A stretch of DNA of 7,113 nucleotides, from positions 1 through 7,113 of the forward strand of contig DQCL01000213.1 of NCBI GenBank assembly GCA_003533975.1, written 5' to 3'. The notes beneath the pieces were generated by a model, which was given only the letters and a program-made list of their open reading frames with translations, was not told the DNA's origin and did no database searches. Below are positions 1 through 6,605 of the stretch, in pieces. Within the stretch, counting starts at the first letter, position 1. Every line of letters starts with the position of its first letter. The translations under genes and the position numbers were made by a program. This DNA is from Octadecabacter sp. (lineage in GTDB: Bacteria > Pseudomonadota > Alphaproteobacteria > Rhodobacterales > Rhodobacteraceae).

Positions 1-1
1 C

Positions 2-1096
2 CACACGGAAGTTGAACTGTTTTTATCCCAACCTGTGCCGTACCGCGTTTTCACGTTGGTTGAGCCCATGCGCTTGGTCATGGATTTCCGCGAAGTGGAC
101 TTTCGGGGCGTCGACGCAGAAGCGTTTACGCAGAGCGATTGGATTTCCGGTGCGCGGTTTGGCGGGTTACGACCCGGTTGGTCGCGCATGATCTTGGATT
201 TGACGGACCCCGTGCACGTCGATGAAGCGGGCATGAGCGTGGACGATATTGATGGGACTGCCCAGATTAGCTTGGTTCTGAAAAGCACGTCGGTTGAAGA
301 TTTTGTTGCTGCGTCTGGTGCGCCGAATGACCCTGATTGGGCGTTTCTTATGGCGGCAGATCCCGCGGTGGTCTCTCCGGAAGCGGATGACGGGCCGCTG
401 GTTATCGTAATTGATCCGGGCCACGGCGGAGTTGACCCCGGTGCGGACGTTGGTGGCGTGCATGAGGCCGATGTGATGTTGGCGCTGGCGCTGGAACTTG
501 CCGCCGCATTGGGCCGAATTGAAGGGGTGCAACCTGCCGTAACGCGGGCCGAAGATACGTTTGTTCCATTGCAGGAACGTCTAACGTTGGCGCGCGGTGC
601 GCGGGCGGATTTATTTATTTCGCTCCATGCGGATGCCTTGGAGGGCGATCAAGCCACAGGCGCGTCTGTTTACACGCTGACCAGTCAAGCGGCGGCGGAT
701 GCGTCATTGCGCATGGCGGAGCGCCACGAGAAGGGTGATTTGCTCGCGGGTGTTGACCTGACGGGGCAGGGCGATGACGTTGCGTTGATCTTGCAGGACC
801 TTGTACGCATTGAAACTGCCGCCGCAGGAGAGCGGTTTGCGAGCCAGCTTGTCACCGCAATGGAAGACACGGGCACCGTGCTTAATACGCGCCCGCGTCG
901 ACGTGCGCCTTTGGCGGTGTTGAACGCAGCCGACTTTCCATCCGTCCTGCTTGAAGTCGGTTTTTTGTCCAACCCAGGCGATCGTGCGCGTCTAACGACC
1001 GCGCGGGGCCGCGCACCGATTGTTGCGGCGGTAACCTTGGCCGTTGGACGTTGGGCAATTGAAGAAGCCGCATTGGAACCGCTTATTCGCCAGTAA
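2..1096 (+). CDS. amiC: N-acetylmuramoyl-L-alanine amidase (AMIN + Amidase_3), 5' partial
   Basis: This is a zinc amidase that cuts the bond between N-acetylmuramic acid and the stem peptide of peptidoglycan in the periplasm, used in septum splitting. The frame is open from base 2 (HTEVELFLSQPVPYR...), so the gene begins upstream. The GTG at 35 lies inside the AMIN domain and is not the start; the signal peptide is out of view. The rest of the AMIN domain (PYRVFTL, RLVMDF) runs to about base 300. The Amidase_3 domain starts near 400 and shows all the family's active-site residues: His in DPGHGG (codon 422-424), Glu in VHEAD (464-466), His in SLHAD (626-628) and catalytic Glu in LLEVGFLSN (953-955). 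The segment at about 665-815 (AERHEKGDLLAGVDL and DDVALILQDL) matches the part of AmiB/AmiC proteins containing the autoinhibitory helix, so activation by a LytM/EnvC-type protein is likely (inference). The symbol is by similarity; the family assignment is secure. Confidence 0.93.
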   Translation, partial: HTEVELFLSQPVPYRVFTLVEPMRLVMDFREVDFRGVDAEAFTQSDWISGARFGGLRPGWSRMILDLTDPVHVDEAGMSVDDIDGTAQISLVLKSTSVEDFVAASGAPNDPDWAFLMAADPAVVSPEADDGPLVIVIDPGHGGVDPGADVGGVHEADVMLALALELAAALGRIEGVQPAVTRAEDTFVPLQERLTLARGARADLFISLHADALEGDQATGASVYTLTSQAAADASLRMAERHEKGDLLAGVDLTGQGDDVALILQDLVRIETAAAGERFASQLVTAMEDTGTVLNTRPRRRAPLAVLNAADFPSVLLEVGFLSNPGDRARLTTARGRAPIVAAVTLAVGRWAIEEAALEPLIRQ

Positions 1097-1706
1097 AACG
1101 CGCCAGCCAAATGCTGTGACCGTGACAGTTTGGGTCCTCAGGGCGAAAGCTGATGACCTTAAAGCCATAGGCCATGAGAAGCGCTCGGTATTCTTCTGGG
1201 TCTAAGCTGGAGTGGTACACTTGTTCTGTCGCCGCGTGGCCCCAGACTTCGCCATCTGAGGTGCCCGACGTAAACATGAGCGCCGCGTTCGGTGCGGCGT
1301 GTTTGGCGAAGATCGGGAACATGGCACGCTGCGCATCTTGGCTGAGGTGGAAAAAGCTGTCCCACGCAAGAAGCGCGTCGAAACGCTCACCCAGATCAAG
1401 TGTTCTCATATCCGCGTGAATGGCGCGGGCGTTTGGCAGTGTGGCGTTGAAAAGGTCAACCATGTTGGCGGCACCATCGACACCCGTAACCGCAAGCCCG
1501 CGATCTTCCAGATAAGTCGCAATCGGCGCACCGGGACCACAGCCCAAATCGAGAACTCTGCGCTGTCCAGTATTGCGTGGGGTTATGCCTAACATCCTGT
1601 CCAAACACGGTTTTTCGAACAATGACTTGTTGCGCGTTGCCTGAAAATCAGTCGCGACGCGTTCATATGTCGGAAGGATATCTGCGGGTGTTGAGTGGGT
1701 TTCCAT
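1083..1706 (-). CDS. class I SAM-dependent methyltransferase, substrate unknown
   Basis: This is a small Rossmann-fold methyltransferase, predicted cytoplasmic, that moves a methyl group from S-adenosylmethionine to an unknown acceptor. I chose the ATG at 1704-1706 (METHSTPADILPTYERVA), giving 207 residues. An in-frame GTG at 1737-1739 would add 11 residues, and neither start has a clear Shine-Dalgarno site. Numbered from the GTG, motif I (VLDLGCGPG) is at 62-70, the motif II acidic residue (VTGVDGA) at Asp88, motif III (AIHADM) at Asp110, and motif IV (FDALLAWDSFFHL) at 120-132. The C-terminal part is short and shows no extra domain that would name a substrate. It lies on the opposite strand to the amidase and PBP1A. 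Its stop overlaps the amidase stop by 14 bp, and I see no terminator between them, so the two transcripts probably run antisense. The fold is secure; the role is not. Confidence 0.85.
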   Translation of the reverse strand: METHSTPADILPTYERVATDFQATRNKSLFEKPCLDRMLGITPRNTGQRRVLDLGCGPGAPIATYLEDRGLAVTGVDGAANMVDLFNATLPNARAIHADMRTLDLGERFDALLAWDSFFHLSQDAQRAMFPIFAKHAAPNAALMFTSGTSDGEVWGHAATEQVYHSSLDPEEYRALLMAYGFKVISFRPEDPNCHGHSIWLARFTGE

Positions 1707-1802
1707 AGCGCTGGTTTGGGCTGCGAAAGCAGGGTGCACAAGGCCATTGTGCGTGACCCCAATGTAACCGGCGGGAATTGGCCAGAAGCGGCGTTTGGCC
1801 TT

Positions 1803-1831
1803 TTGACGCCCAGCTGCATTCTGCCTATAAG
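1803..1831 (+). promoter_or_regulatory. sigma70-type promoter of the PBP1A gene
   Basis: The -35 box TTGACG (1803-1808) and the -10 box TATAAG (1826-1831) are separated by exactly 17 bp, each with one mismatch to consensus. A start near A1838 would give a leader of about 26 nt before the ATG at 1864, including the AAGGGG Shine-Dalgarno site at 1847-1852. A short inverted repeat, CTGC-N6-GCAG (1821-1824 and 1831-1834), brackets the -10 box and could be an operator or chance. PBP1A thus probably has its own promoter and does not depend on read-through from the amidase. Confidence 0.7.
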
Positions 1832-1863
1832 CAGGGCAATTCTACCAAGGGGCGGTCTGCCAA

Positions 1864-4395
1864 ATGATCTTGCGATTCATCTTCTCGTTCTTTGGCGGTA
1901 TCTTTTCGATGCTCACGCTGGGTGCGGGCATGGCGGCCCTGACGCTTGGCGCGATTTTTTATATGTATGGTCGCAACTTGCCGACCTATGAAACTTTGGC
2001 GAACTATCAGCCCAAGACCATCAGCCGTGTCTATTCCGGCGAAGGGCAAGTGATTGACGAGTTCGCGGAAGAACGCCGTCTATTTACGCCAGCTGAAGAA
2101 ATTCCCGACATCGTAAAGCAGGCGTTTATCTCTGCTGAGGATAAGAACTTTTACACGCACGATGGGTACGACCTTCGCGGTATCGGTGCCGCCTTGATTG
2201 AGGCTGTTGTCAGCCGCGGCGAGAACCTTCGTGGTGCGTCAACGATCACACAACAGGTTGCCAAGAACTTCCTGCTGGATGGATCGCGCCGTGTTGAACG
2301 TAAGATCCAAGAGATCATTCTTGCACCTCGTATCGAAGAAACATTGGGCAAAGAGGGCATCCTTGAACTTTATTTGAACGAGATCGATCTTGGTGTGCGC
2401 TCTTTTGGTGTGACGGCGGCGGCGCGGTCATACTTCAACAAGCCCTTGTCTGAATTGTCCCCCGCAGAGGCGGCATTCCTCGCGGTGCACCCAAAGGCAC
2501 CCTATAGCTATCACCCCGTACGTAACCGCGAAGCTGCACTTGAACGCCGCGATTTCATTCTCGAAGAGATGTTCGAGAACGGCTACATCAACGAAAATGA
2601 GTTGGCTGTCGCATTGGCGGACCCAATTCGAACGGTGCAAAACGGCGATTTCCCGAGTGCCCGTTCAGAACGCCCACCGCGCGATTACTTCACCGCAGCG
2701 ATCGTGAATGAAGTTGAGGGGCTGTTCCCAGATTACGAAATGAATTCAGCGGGTCTCTCGATCCGTGCGACCGTTGATGAAACATTGCAGGCTGCCGCGC
2801 GTGACGCGCTGCAACGCCAGTTGGAAAACTACGATCGCGGGATTGGTCGCTGGCGTGGTACGGGCCTCACCTTGCCTGTTGAAATGCTGACAGATGAAGA
2901 CACATGGCGCGCGAACCTACGGATTGCACCGGTCATTCGGACTGTCACGTTGGAAAACCAGTGGTATCCTGCTGTTGTGCTTGAGGTTGGCGAAAACCAG
3001 ATGCGCATGGGCATTGAAGGCTGGGAAGAGGGTGACGAAGAGCCGATTGTTCCGCGTCGCGATATTGAGTGGATGCGCGGCGGGTTCGCCGACAATTTCG
3101 CACCGGGTGACATCGTCCACGTACGCCGCATGATGACGGGCGATAATGGCGCAGGTGATTTCATCCGCTGGACGCTGCGCCAAGTGCCAGAAGTGCAGGG
3201 CGCGTTCATGGCGATGGATGTGAACACGGGCCGCGTGTTGGCAATGCAGGGTGGTTTTGGCTATGAGATCGTGATCTCGGAATTGAACCGCGCCTACGCG
3301 GAACGCCAGCCGGGGTCTGCGTTCAAGCCATTCGTGTTCGCCGCCGCATTGGATTCTGGGTATACGCCCGCAACCATCGTTGTTGATGCCCCGATTGAAG
3401 TCGTGGCAGGTGGCGAAGTTTGGCGCCCGATGAACGCATCTGACCGCTTTTATGGTCCCACGCCATTGCGCACAGGGATTGAGCAATCTCGGAACGTTAT
3501 GACCGTGCGTTTGGCGCAAGAAGTTGGGATGCGCACAGTTGCTGAATACGCGGAACGGTTTGGCGTCTATGACCGGATGAATGCGTATCTTTCCGCAGCA
3601 TTGGGGTCTGAAGAAACGCAGCTTTATAAACTCGTGGCGGCCTATGCGATGTTTGCCAATGGTGGCGAGCGTGTTGAGCCAACCTTGGTTGACCGTGTTC
3701 AGGATCGTTACGGCAATACGATCTATCGCCATGATCAGCGCGTCTGTGCTGAATGTCTGGACGAGAACCTAGAACAAGGCCGTGGGCCAAGTATTATATC
3801 CAACCGTGAACGCGTGATGAATGCTGTGACTGCGTATCAGCTAACGTCTATGATGGAAGGCGTTGTTCAACGCGGTACCGCGCGTAGCTCAGTCAACTTG
3901 CCAGTGCCGATTGCAGGTAAAACGGGTACAACCAACGATGCCAAAGATGTTTGGTTCGTTGGGTTTAGTTCTAACATTGTGGCTGGATGCTACATTGGTT
4001 TTGACACACCACGTTCGCTTGGGCGTGGTGCATCTGGTGGCGGGCTTTGCGGGCCGGTCTTTAACAGCTTCATGCGCACTGCGATTGCTGAATACGGTGG
4101 TGGCGCATTCCGCGCGCCTGATGAATGTTTGTTCATCAATATCGACCGTTTTACAGGGGCACGCTTGCCCGACGGTGCAAGCGGCGAAAATGTCGTGCGC
4201 GAGTGTTTCCGCCAAGACGAAGAGCCGGTTTTCGGTATCACGTTTGACGGTGGTTTCGCGATGGCAGCCGATTTGCCGCTGTTTGACGAAGTACGCCCAC
4301 CAGCAGCCGTGAGCGTTACAACGTCAACAGGTGAAACCGCGACCATCAACTCAAACGCGTCTTTCGGGTCGTTGTCATCTGGTGGTTTGTATTAG
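1864..4395 (+). CDS. mrcA: penicillin-binding protein 1A, bifunctional class A PBP
   Basis: This enzyme polymerises lipid II into glycan strands (glycosyltransferase) and crosslinks stem peptides (transpeptidase) on the periplasmic face of the inner membrane. The 843 residues begin with a single membrane anchor at about 3-35 after a very short cytoplasmic end. The GT51 domain follows: catalytic Glu92 in AEDKNFYTHDG, RGASTITQQ at 123-131, RKIQE at 146-150, and LYLNEIDLG. An OB-type insert lies at about 320-440. The transpeptidase domain has nucleophile Ser485 in SAFK (485-488), SRN (542-544) and KTGT (686-689). Length and domain order fit the PBP1A/PonA family. The start is the ATG downstream of AAGGGG (1847-1852, 11-nt spacing) and a good promoter at 1803-1831. 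One oddity is His209 in AVHPKAP, where the family usually has Leu or a similar residue before PKAP. Cys628 and Cys631 form a CxxC in the periplasmic part. prfB follows 72 bp later and may be cotranscribed. Confidence 0.97.
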   Translation: MILRFIFSFFGGIFSMLTLGAGMAALTLGAIFYMYGRNLPTYETLANYQPKTISRVYSGEGQVIDEFAEERRLFTPAEEIPDIVKQAFISAEDKNFYTHDGYDLRGIGAALIEAVVSRGENLRGASTITQQVAKNFLLDGSRRVERKIQEIILAPRIEETLGKEGILELYLNEIDLGVRSFGVTAAARSYFNKPLSELSPAEAAFLAVHPKAPYSYHPVRNREAALERRDFILEEMFENGYINENELAVALADPIRTVQNGDFPSARSERPPRDYFTAAIVNEVEGLFPDYEMNSAGLSIRATVDETLQAAARDALQRQLENYDRGIGRWRGTGLTLPVEMLTDEDTWRANLRIAPVIRTVTLENQWYPAVVLEVGENQMRMGIEGWEEGDEEPIVPRRDIEWMRGGFADNFAPGDIVHVRRMMTGDNGAGDFIRWTLRQVPEVQGAFMAMDVNTGRVLAMQGGFGYEIVISELNRAYAERQPGSAFKPFVFAAALDSGYTPATIVVDAPIEVVAGGEVWRPMNASDRFYGPTPLRTGIEQSRNVMTVRLAQEVGMRTVAEYAERFGVYDRMNAYLSAALGSEETQLYKLVAAYAMFANGGERVEPTLVDRVQDRYGNTIYRHDQRVCAECLDENLEQGRGPSIISNRERVMNAVTAYQLTSMMEGVVQRGTARSSVNLPVPIAGKTGTTNDAKDVWFVGFSSNIVAGCYIGFDTPRSLGRGASGGGLCGPVFNSFMRTAIAEYGGGAFRAPDECLFINIDRFTGARLPDGASGENVVRECFRQDEEPVFGITFDGGFAMAADLPLFDEVRPPAAVSVTTSTGETATINSNASFGSLSSGGLY

Positions 4396-4439
4396 GGTCT
4401 TGGGCCGATTGCCCAGCTTACTGGGATAGGTTAGACCCT
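4394..4439 (+). other. nested inverted repeats between mrcA and prfB
   Basis: The perfect 7-bp pair AGGGTCT (4394-4400) and AGACCCT (4433-4439) begins inside the PBP1A stop codon. Between its arms are two hairpins that share bases and so exclude each other: TGGGC/GCCCA (4401-4405 with 4411-4415, 5-nt loop) and CCCAG/CTGGG (4412-4416 with 4421-4425, loop CTTA). No T run follows, so it does not look like a standard terminator. It could be an RNA processing site, an attenuator or an mRNA-stabilising fold upstream of prfB. The pairing is seen directly; a function is inference. Confidence 0.4.
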
Positions 4440-4467
4440 GCACAACCCTTTGACATAGAAGTCTGAT

Positions 4468-5595
4468 ATGCGCGCTGAAATCCAAACGATCGTTTCCGAA
4501 ATCGAGAAAAGCTTGACGTTGCTGGAGCAGCGAATGGATTGGGAAACCGCGCCTCATCGTCTGGAAGAATTTGACGCCCGTGTTGAAGATCCAAACCTGT
4601 GGGATGACCCAGACGCAGCGCAAAAGCTGATGAAGAACCGCCAAGCGTTGGTGGACGCGATAGCGAGCTATGAAAGCATCAAGCAAGAGCTGTCCGATCA
4701 GCAAGAGATGATCGAGATGGGCGAGATGGAAGATGACGCAGACATCGTCACCGAAGCTGAGGACGCGCTGAAAACTTTGAAAGTGAAAGCTGCAGCGAAA
4801 GAGTTGGAAGCATTGCTTAACGGTGAGGCGGACGCCAACGACACCTTCCTCGAGATCAACTCAGGCGCGGCTGGCACGGAAGCCTGTGACTGGGCGGCGA
4901 TGCTGGCGCGGATGTATATTCGCTGGGCGGAGCGCAAGGGCTACAAGGTTGAGCTGCAGTCTGAAAGTGCGGGCGAAGAAGTCGGCATTAAGTCGGCGTC
5001 TTACAAGATTTCCGGCCATAACGCCTATGGTTGGTTGAAGTCCGAAAGCGGTGTGCATCGTCTGGTGCGAATTTCGCCGTTTGATAGTGCCGCCAAACGG
5101 CACACGTCATTTACATCCGTGAAGGTCTATCCGGTGGTGGATGACAATATCGAAATTGAGGTCAATCCGGCAGACATACGTATTGATACGTATCGTTCGT
5201 CCGGTGCTGGTGGTCAGCACGTTAACACGACCGATTCTGCAGTGCGGATTACGCACGCACCGACGGGTATTGTTGTGACCTCATCGGAGAAATCCCAACA
5301 CCAAAACCGCGATATCGCGATGAAGGCGTTAAAGTCTCGTCTTTACCAAATGGAACTCGATAAGCGGTCTGCACTGGTCAACGAAGTACATGAGAACGCG
5401 GGCGATGCAGGGTGGGGCAACCAGATTCGGTCCTACGTACTGCAGCCGTATCAAATGGTGAAAGATCTGCGGACAGCCCATGAAACGTCGGATACAAAGG
5501 GTGTGCTCGACGGTGATCTAGATGCGTTTATGGGCGCGACACTGGCGATGGACGTAAGCGGGAAAAGCCGTGCTGACGCAAACGCCGAAGATTAA
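4468..5595 (+). CDS. prfB: peptide chain release factor 2 (RF2)
   Basis: RF2 recognises UGA and UAA stop codons on the ribosome and triggers release of the finished protein. The 375 residues cover the whole family: an N-terminal helical domain (1 to about 110), the codon-recognition region with the RF2-specific SPF tripeptide at 203-205, and the catalytic GGQ at 248-250 within SGAGGQHVN. The residue four before the first Gly of GGQ is Ser (YRSSGAGGQ), where E. coli K-12 has its unusual Thr246. The ATG at 4468 is the first possible start because an in-frame TAG sits at 4456-4458; the ribosome site upstream (AGAAG) is weak. The E. coli type frameshift site (CTT TGA C near codon 25) is absent: the equivalent stretch, RMDWE, is read in one frame. 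No separate promoter is obvious, so transcription from the mrcA promoter is likely. Confidence 0.97.
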   Translation: MRAEIQTIVSEIEKSLTLLEQRMDWETAPHRLEEFDARVEDPNLWDDPDAAQKLMKNRQALVDAIASYESIKQELSDQQEMIEMGEMEDDADIVTEAEDALKTLKVKAAAKELEALLNGEADANDTFLEINSGAAGTEACDWAAMLARMYIRWAERKGYKVELQSESAGEEVGIKSASYKISGHNAYGWLKSESGVHRLVRISPFDSAAKRHTSFTSVKVYPVVDDNIEIEVNPADIRIDTYRSSGAGGQHVNTTDSAVRITHAPTGIVVTSSEKSQHQNRDIAMKALKSRLYQMELDKRSALVNEVHENAGDAGWGNQIRSYVLQPYQMVKDLRTAHETSDTKGVLDGDLDAFMGATLAMDVSGKSRADANAED

Positions 5596-5621
5596 CGGTC
5601 CGCATGAATTGTTAACGCTTT

Positions 5622-5703
5622 GCGCCTGCGGCGGGCGGGGGCCAAAATTTTTCAAATTTTGGCAGCGCTTGCAGCGGGCGAGTATTTTTGAGCCAAAGAA
5701 AGC
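5622..5703. repeat. composite intergenic element: direct repeats flanking a 23-bp palindrome
   Basis: Two copies of a 16-bp unit, GCGCCTGCGGCGGGCG (5622-5637) and GCGCTTGCAGCGGGCG (5665-5680), match at 14 of 16 positions and are offset by 43 bp. Between them is a perfect 10-bp inverted repeat, GCCAAAATTT (5641-5650) and AAATTTTGGC (5654-5663), with a TTC loop. After the second copy comes AGTATTTTTGAGCCAAAG (5681-5698). Each repeat copy can fold as CGCY-TGC-RGCG, and the two differences between copies keep the pairing. From memory, GAGTATTTTTG-like strings recur between genes in Rhodobacteraceae. The element could also help end the prfB transcript, but no GC-rich stem with a directly adjoining T run is present. 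Confidence 0.5.
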
Positions 5704-5713
5704 TACGGGATGC

Positions 5714-5742
5714 TTGACCTGAGATGTTTGCCGCTCAATTCT
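5714..5742 (+). promoter_or_regulatory. weak candidate promoter of the DUF2189 gene
   Basis: TTGACC (5714-5719) and AATTCT (5737-5742) are separated by 17 bp. The -35 box is good, but the -10 box matches TATAAT at only three positions. A start about 7 nt downstream would fall on the Shine-Dalgarno site and leave almost no leader, which lowers confidence. Confidence 0.25.
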
Positions 5743-5748
5743 AGGGGC

Positions 5749-5753
5749 GGAGG
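5749..5753 (+). promoter_or_regulatory. strong Shine-Dalgarno site of the DUF2189 gene
   Basis: GGAGG lies 6 nt before the ATG at 5760. This is the best ribosome binding site in the window and fixes the start of the membrane protein. Confidence 0.8.
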
Positions 5754-5759
5754 AACACT

Positions 5760-6539
5760 ATGTCAGAAGTAGAGCTACCAGCTGCATCCCCTGTGCCAAA
5801 GATCGGGACAGTGACCCTTGCTGAATTGTGGATTTGCCTGAAGGCTGGGCTCGCGGATTTTCGGGCCGCGCCGCAATTTGGATTGTTCTTTTCCGCGGTT
5901 TACGTCGTTGGTGGATTTGTGTTGCTCTGGCTCGGGGCTGGCCATGTTTCATGGACGTTGGCGACGTCTCTTGGGTTTCCGTTGGCGGCGCCGTTTGCGG
6001 CTGTTGGACTATACGAAGTGTCGCGCCGCCTTGAGAGTGGGGATTCTTTGGGTTGGCGTGAAATTCTTGGGGTGGTTTGGAACGAGCGTACCAAGCAGGT
6101 GCCGTGGATTGGCGCGATTATTCTGTTTTACTTTTTGTTCTGGACGTTTCTGGCGCATATGATTTTTGCGTTGTTCATGGGCCTTAGCGCGATGACCAAT
6201 GTCTCAACGTCTTGGGACGTGTTTTTCACGTCAAACGGGCTGACGATGATCGCGGTCGAATTGGGCGTCGGCGGGGTTTTGGCGTTTTTGTTGTTCTCAC
6301 TGACCGTTGTGAGTTTGCCCTTGGTTTTAGACAAGGAGATCGATTTCGTCACGGCGATGTTGCTGAGCCTGTCCTGCGTAAAGGCAAACTTTCGCACGAT
6401 GCTGGTTTGGGCTGCGATTATTGCGGTACTGACGTTCTTGGCACTGCTGCCGTGGTTTTTGGGGCTTGTCGTTGTGTTGCCAATGTTGGGGCATGCAACG
6501 TGGCATATGTATCGGCGCGCGCTTTACAGCCCTGTTTAG
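5760..6539 (+). CDS. DUF2189 family integral membrane protein
   Basis: This is a conserved inner-membrane protein of unknown function. The 259 residues match my recollection of DUF2189: a hydrophilic start, GLYEVSRRLESGD at about 83-95, SLPLVLDKEIDFVTAM at 185-200, a SLxxVKAN stretch, and a C-terminal LPMLGHATWHMYRRAL (about 240-255). Hydrophobic stretches at about 40-60, 64-86, 115-142, 161-188 and 213-241 give five or six membrane spans. No catalytic motif is visible. The start is set by GGAGG 6 nt upstream. It is 164 bp after prfB, with the composite repeat between, so it is probably a separate transcription unit. It converges on the bactofilin gene. The family call is fairly firm; nothing in the sequence supports a specific function, and the neighbours alone do not show one. 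Confidence 0.88.
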   Translation: MSEVELPAASPVPKIGTVTLAELWICLKAGLADFRAAPQFGLFFSAVYVVGGFVLLWLGAGHVSWTLATSLGFPLAAPFAAVGLYEVSRRLESGDSLGWREILGVVWNERTKQVPWIGAIILFYFLFWTFLAHMIFALFMGLSAMTNVSTSWDVFFTSNGLTMIAVELGVGGVLAFLLFSLTVVSLPLVLDKEIDFVTAMLLSLSCVKANFRTMLVWAAIIAVLTFLALLPWFLGLVVVLPMLGHATWHMYRRALYSPV

Positions 6540-6551
6540 AGGGCGCGCAAG

Positions 6552-6580
6552 AAAAAGGGGCCAGCGTAAAACGCGGCCCC
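6552..6580 (-). terminator. intrinsic terminator of the bactofilin gene, possibly bidirectional
   Basis: On the + strand, GGGGCC (6557-6562) and GCGT (6564-6567) pair with ACGC (6571-6574) and GGCCCC (6575-6580). This forms a 10-bp GC-rich stem with one bulged A and an AAA loop. Read on the minus strand, the stem is followed at once by TTTTT (complement of 6552-6556), a classic terminator 25 bp past the bactofilin stop. On the + strand the tail is only CGTTTCG, so termination of the DUF2189 transcript here would be weaker. Confidence 0.85.
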
Positions 6581-6605
6581 CGTTTCGAAATTAGGTTTGG
6601 GTGTC

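Noticed and set aside
35..37. GTG as the start of the amidase gene
   Set aside because: The frame is open back to base 2 and the residues before it (TEVELFLSQP) continue the AMIN domain, so the gene starts outside the window.
685..1110. 141-codon minus-strand open frame opposite the amidase
   Set aside because: Composition (Arg, Ala, Ser rich) and position opposite conserved amidase motifs mark it as a shadow frame.
1780..1804. GGCCA/TGGCC hairpin followed by TTTT as a terminator
   Set aside because: The stem is only 5 bp with an 11-nt loop, the Ts are part of the -35 region of the mrcA promoter, and no + strand gene ends nearby.
2917..3732. 271-codon open frame on the minus strand inside mrcA
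   Set aside because: It lies antisense to the conserved transpeptidase region, its product is rich in His, Arg and Asn with no family resemblance, and it is explained by codon bias of mrcA.
4450..4455. TTGACA as a -35 box for prfB
   Set aside because: A -10 box at normal spacing would fall inside the prfB coding region, and no match is there.
5592..5616. Two TTAACG strings as a CtrA-type site
   Set aside because: The CtrA consensus needs TTAA half-sites with 7 bp between them. Here the gap is 16 bp, and the first copy overlaps the prfB stop codon.
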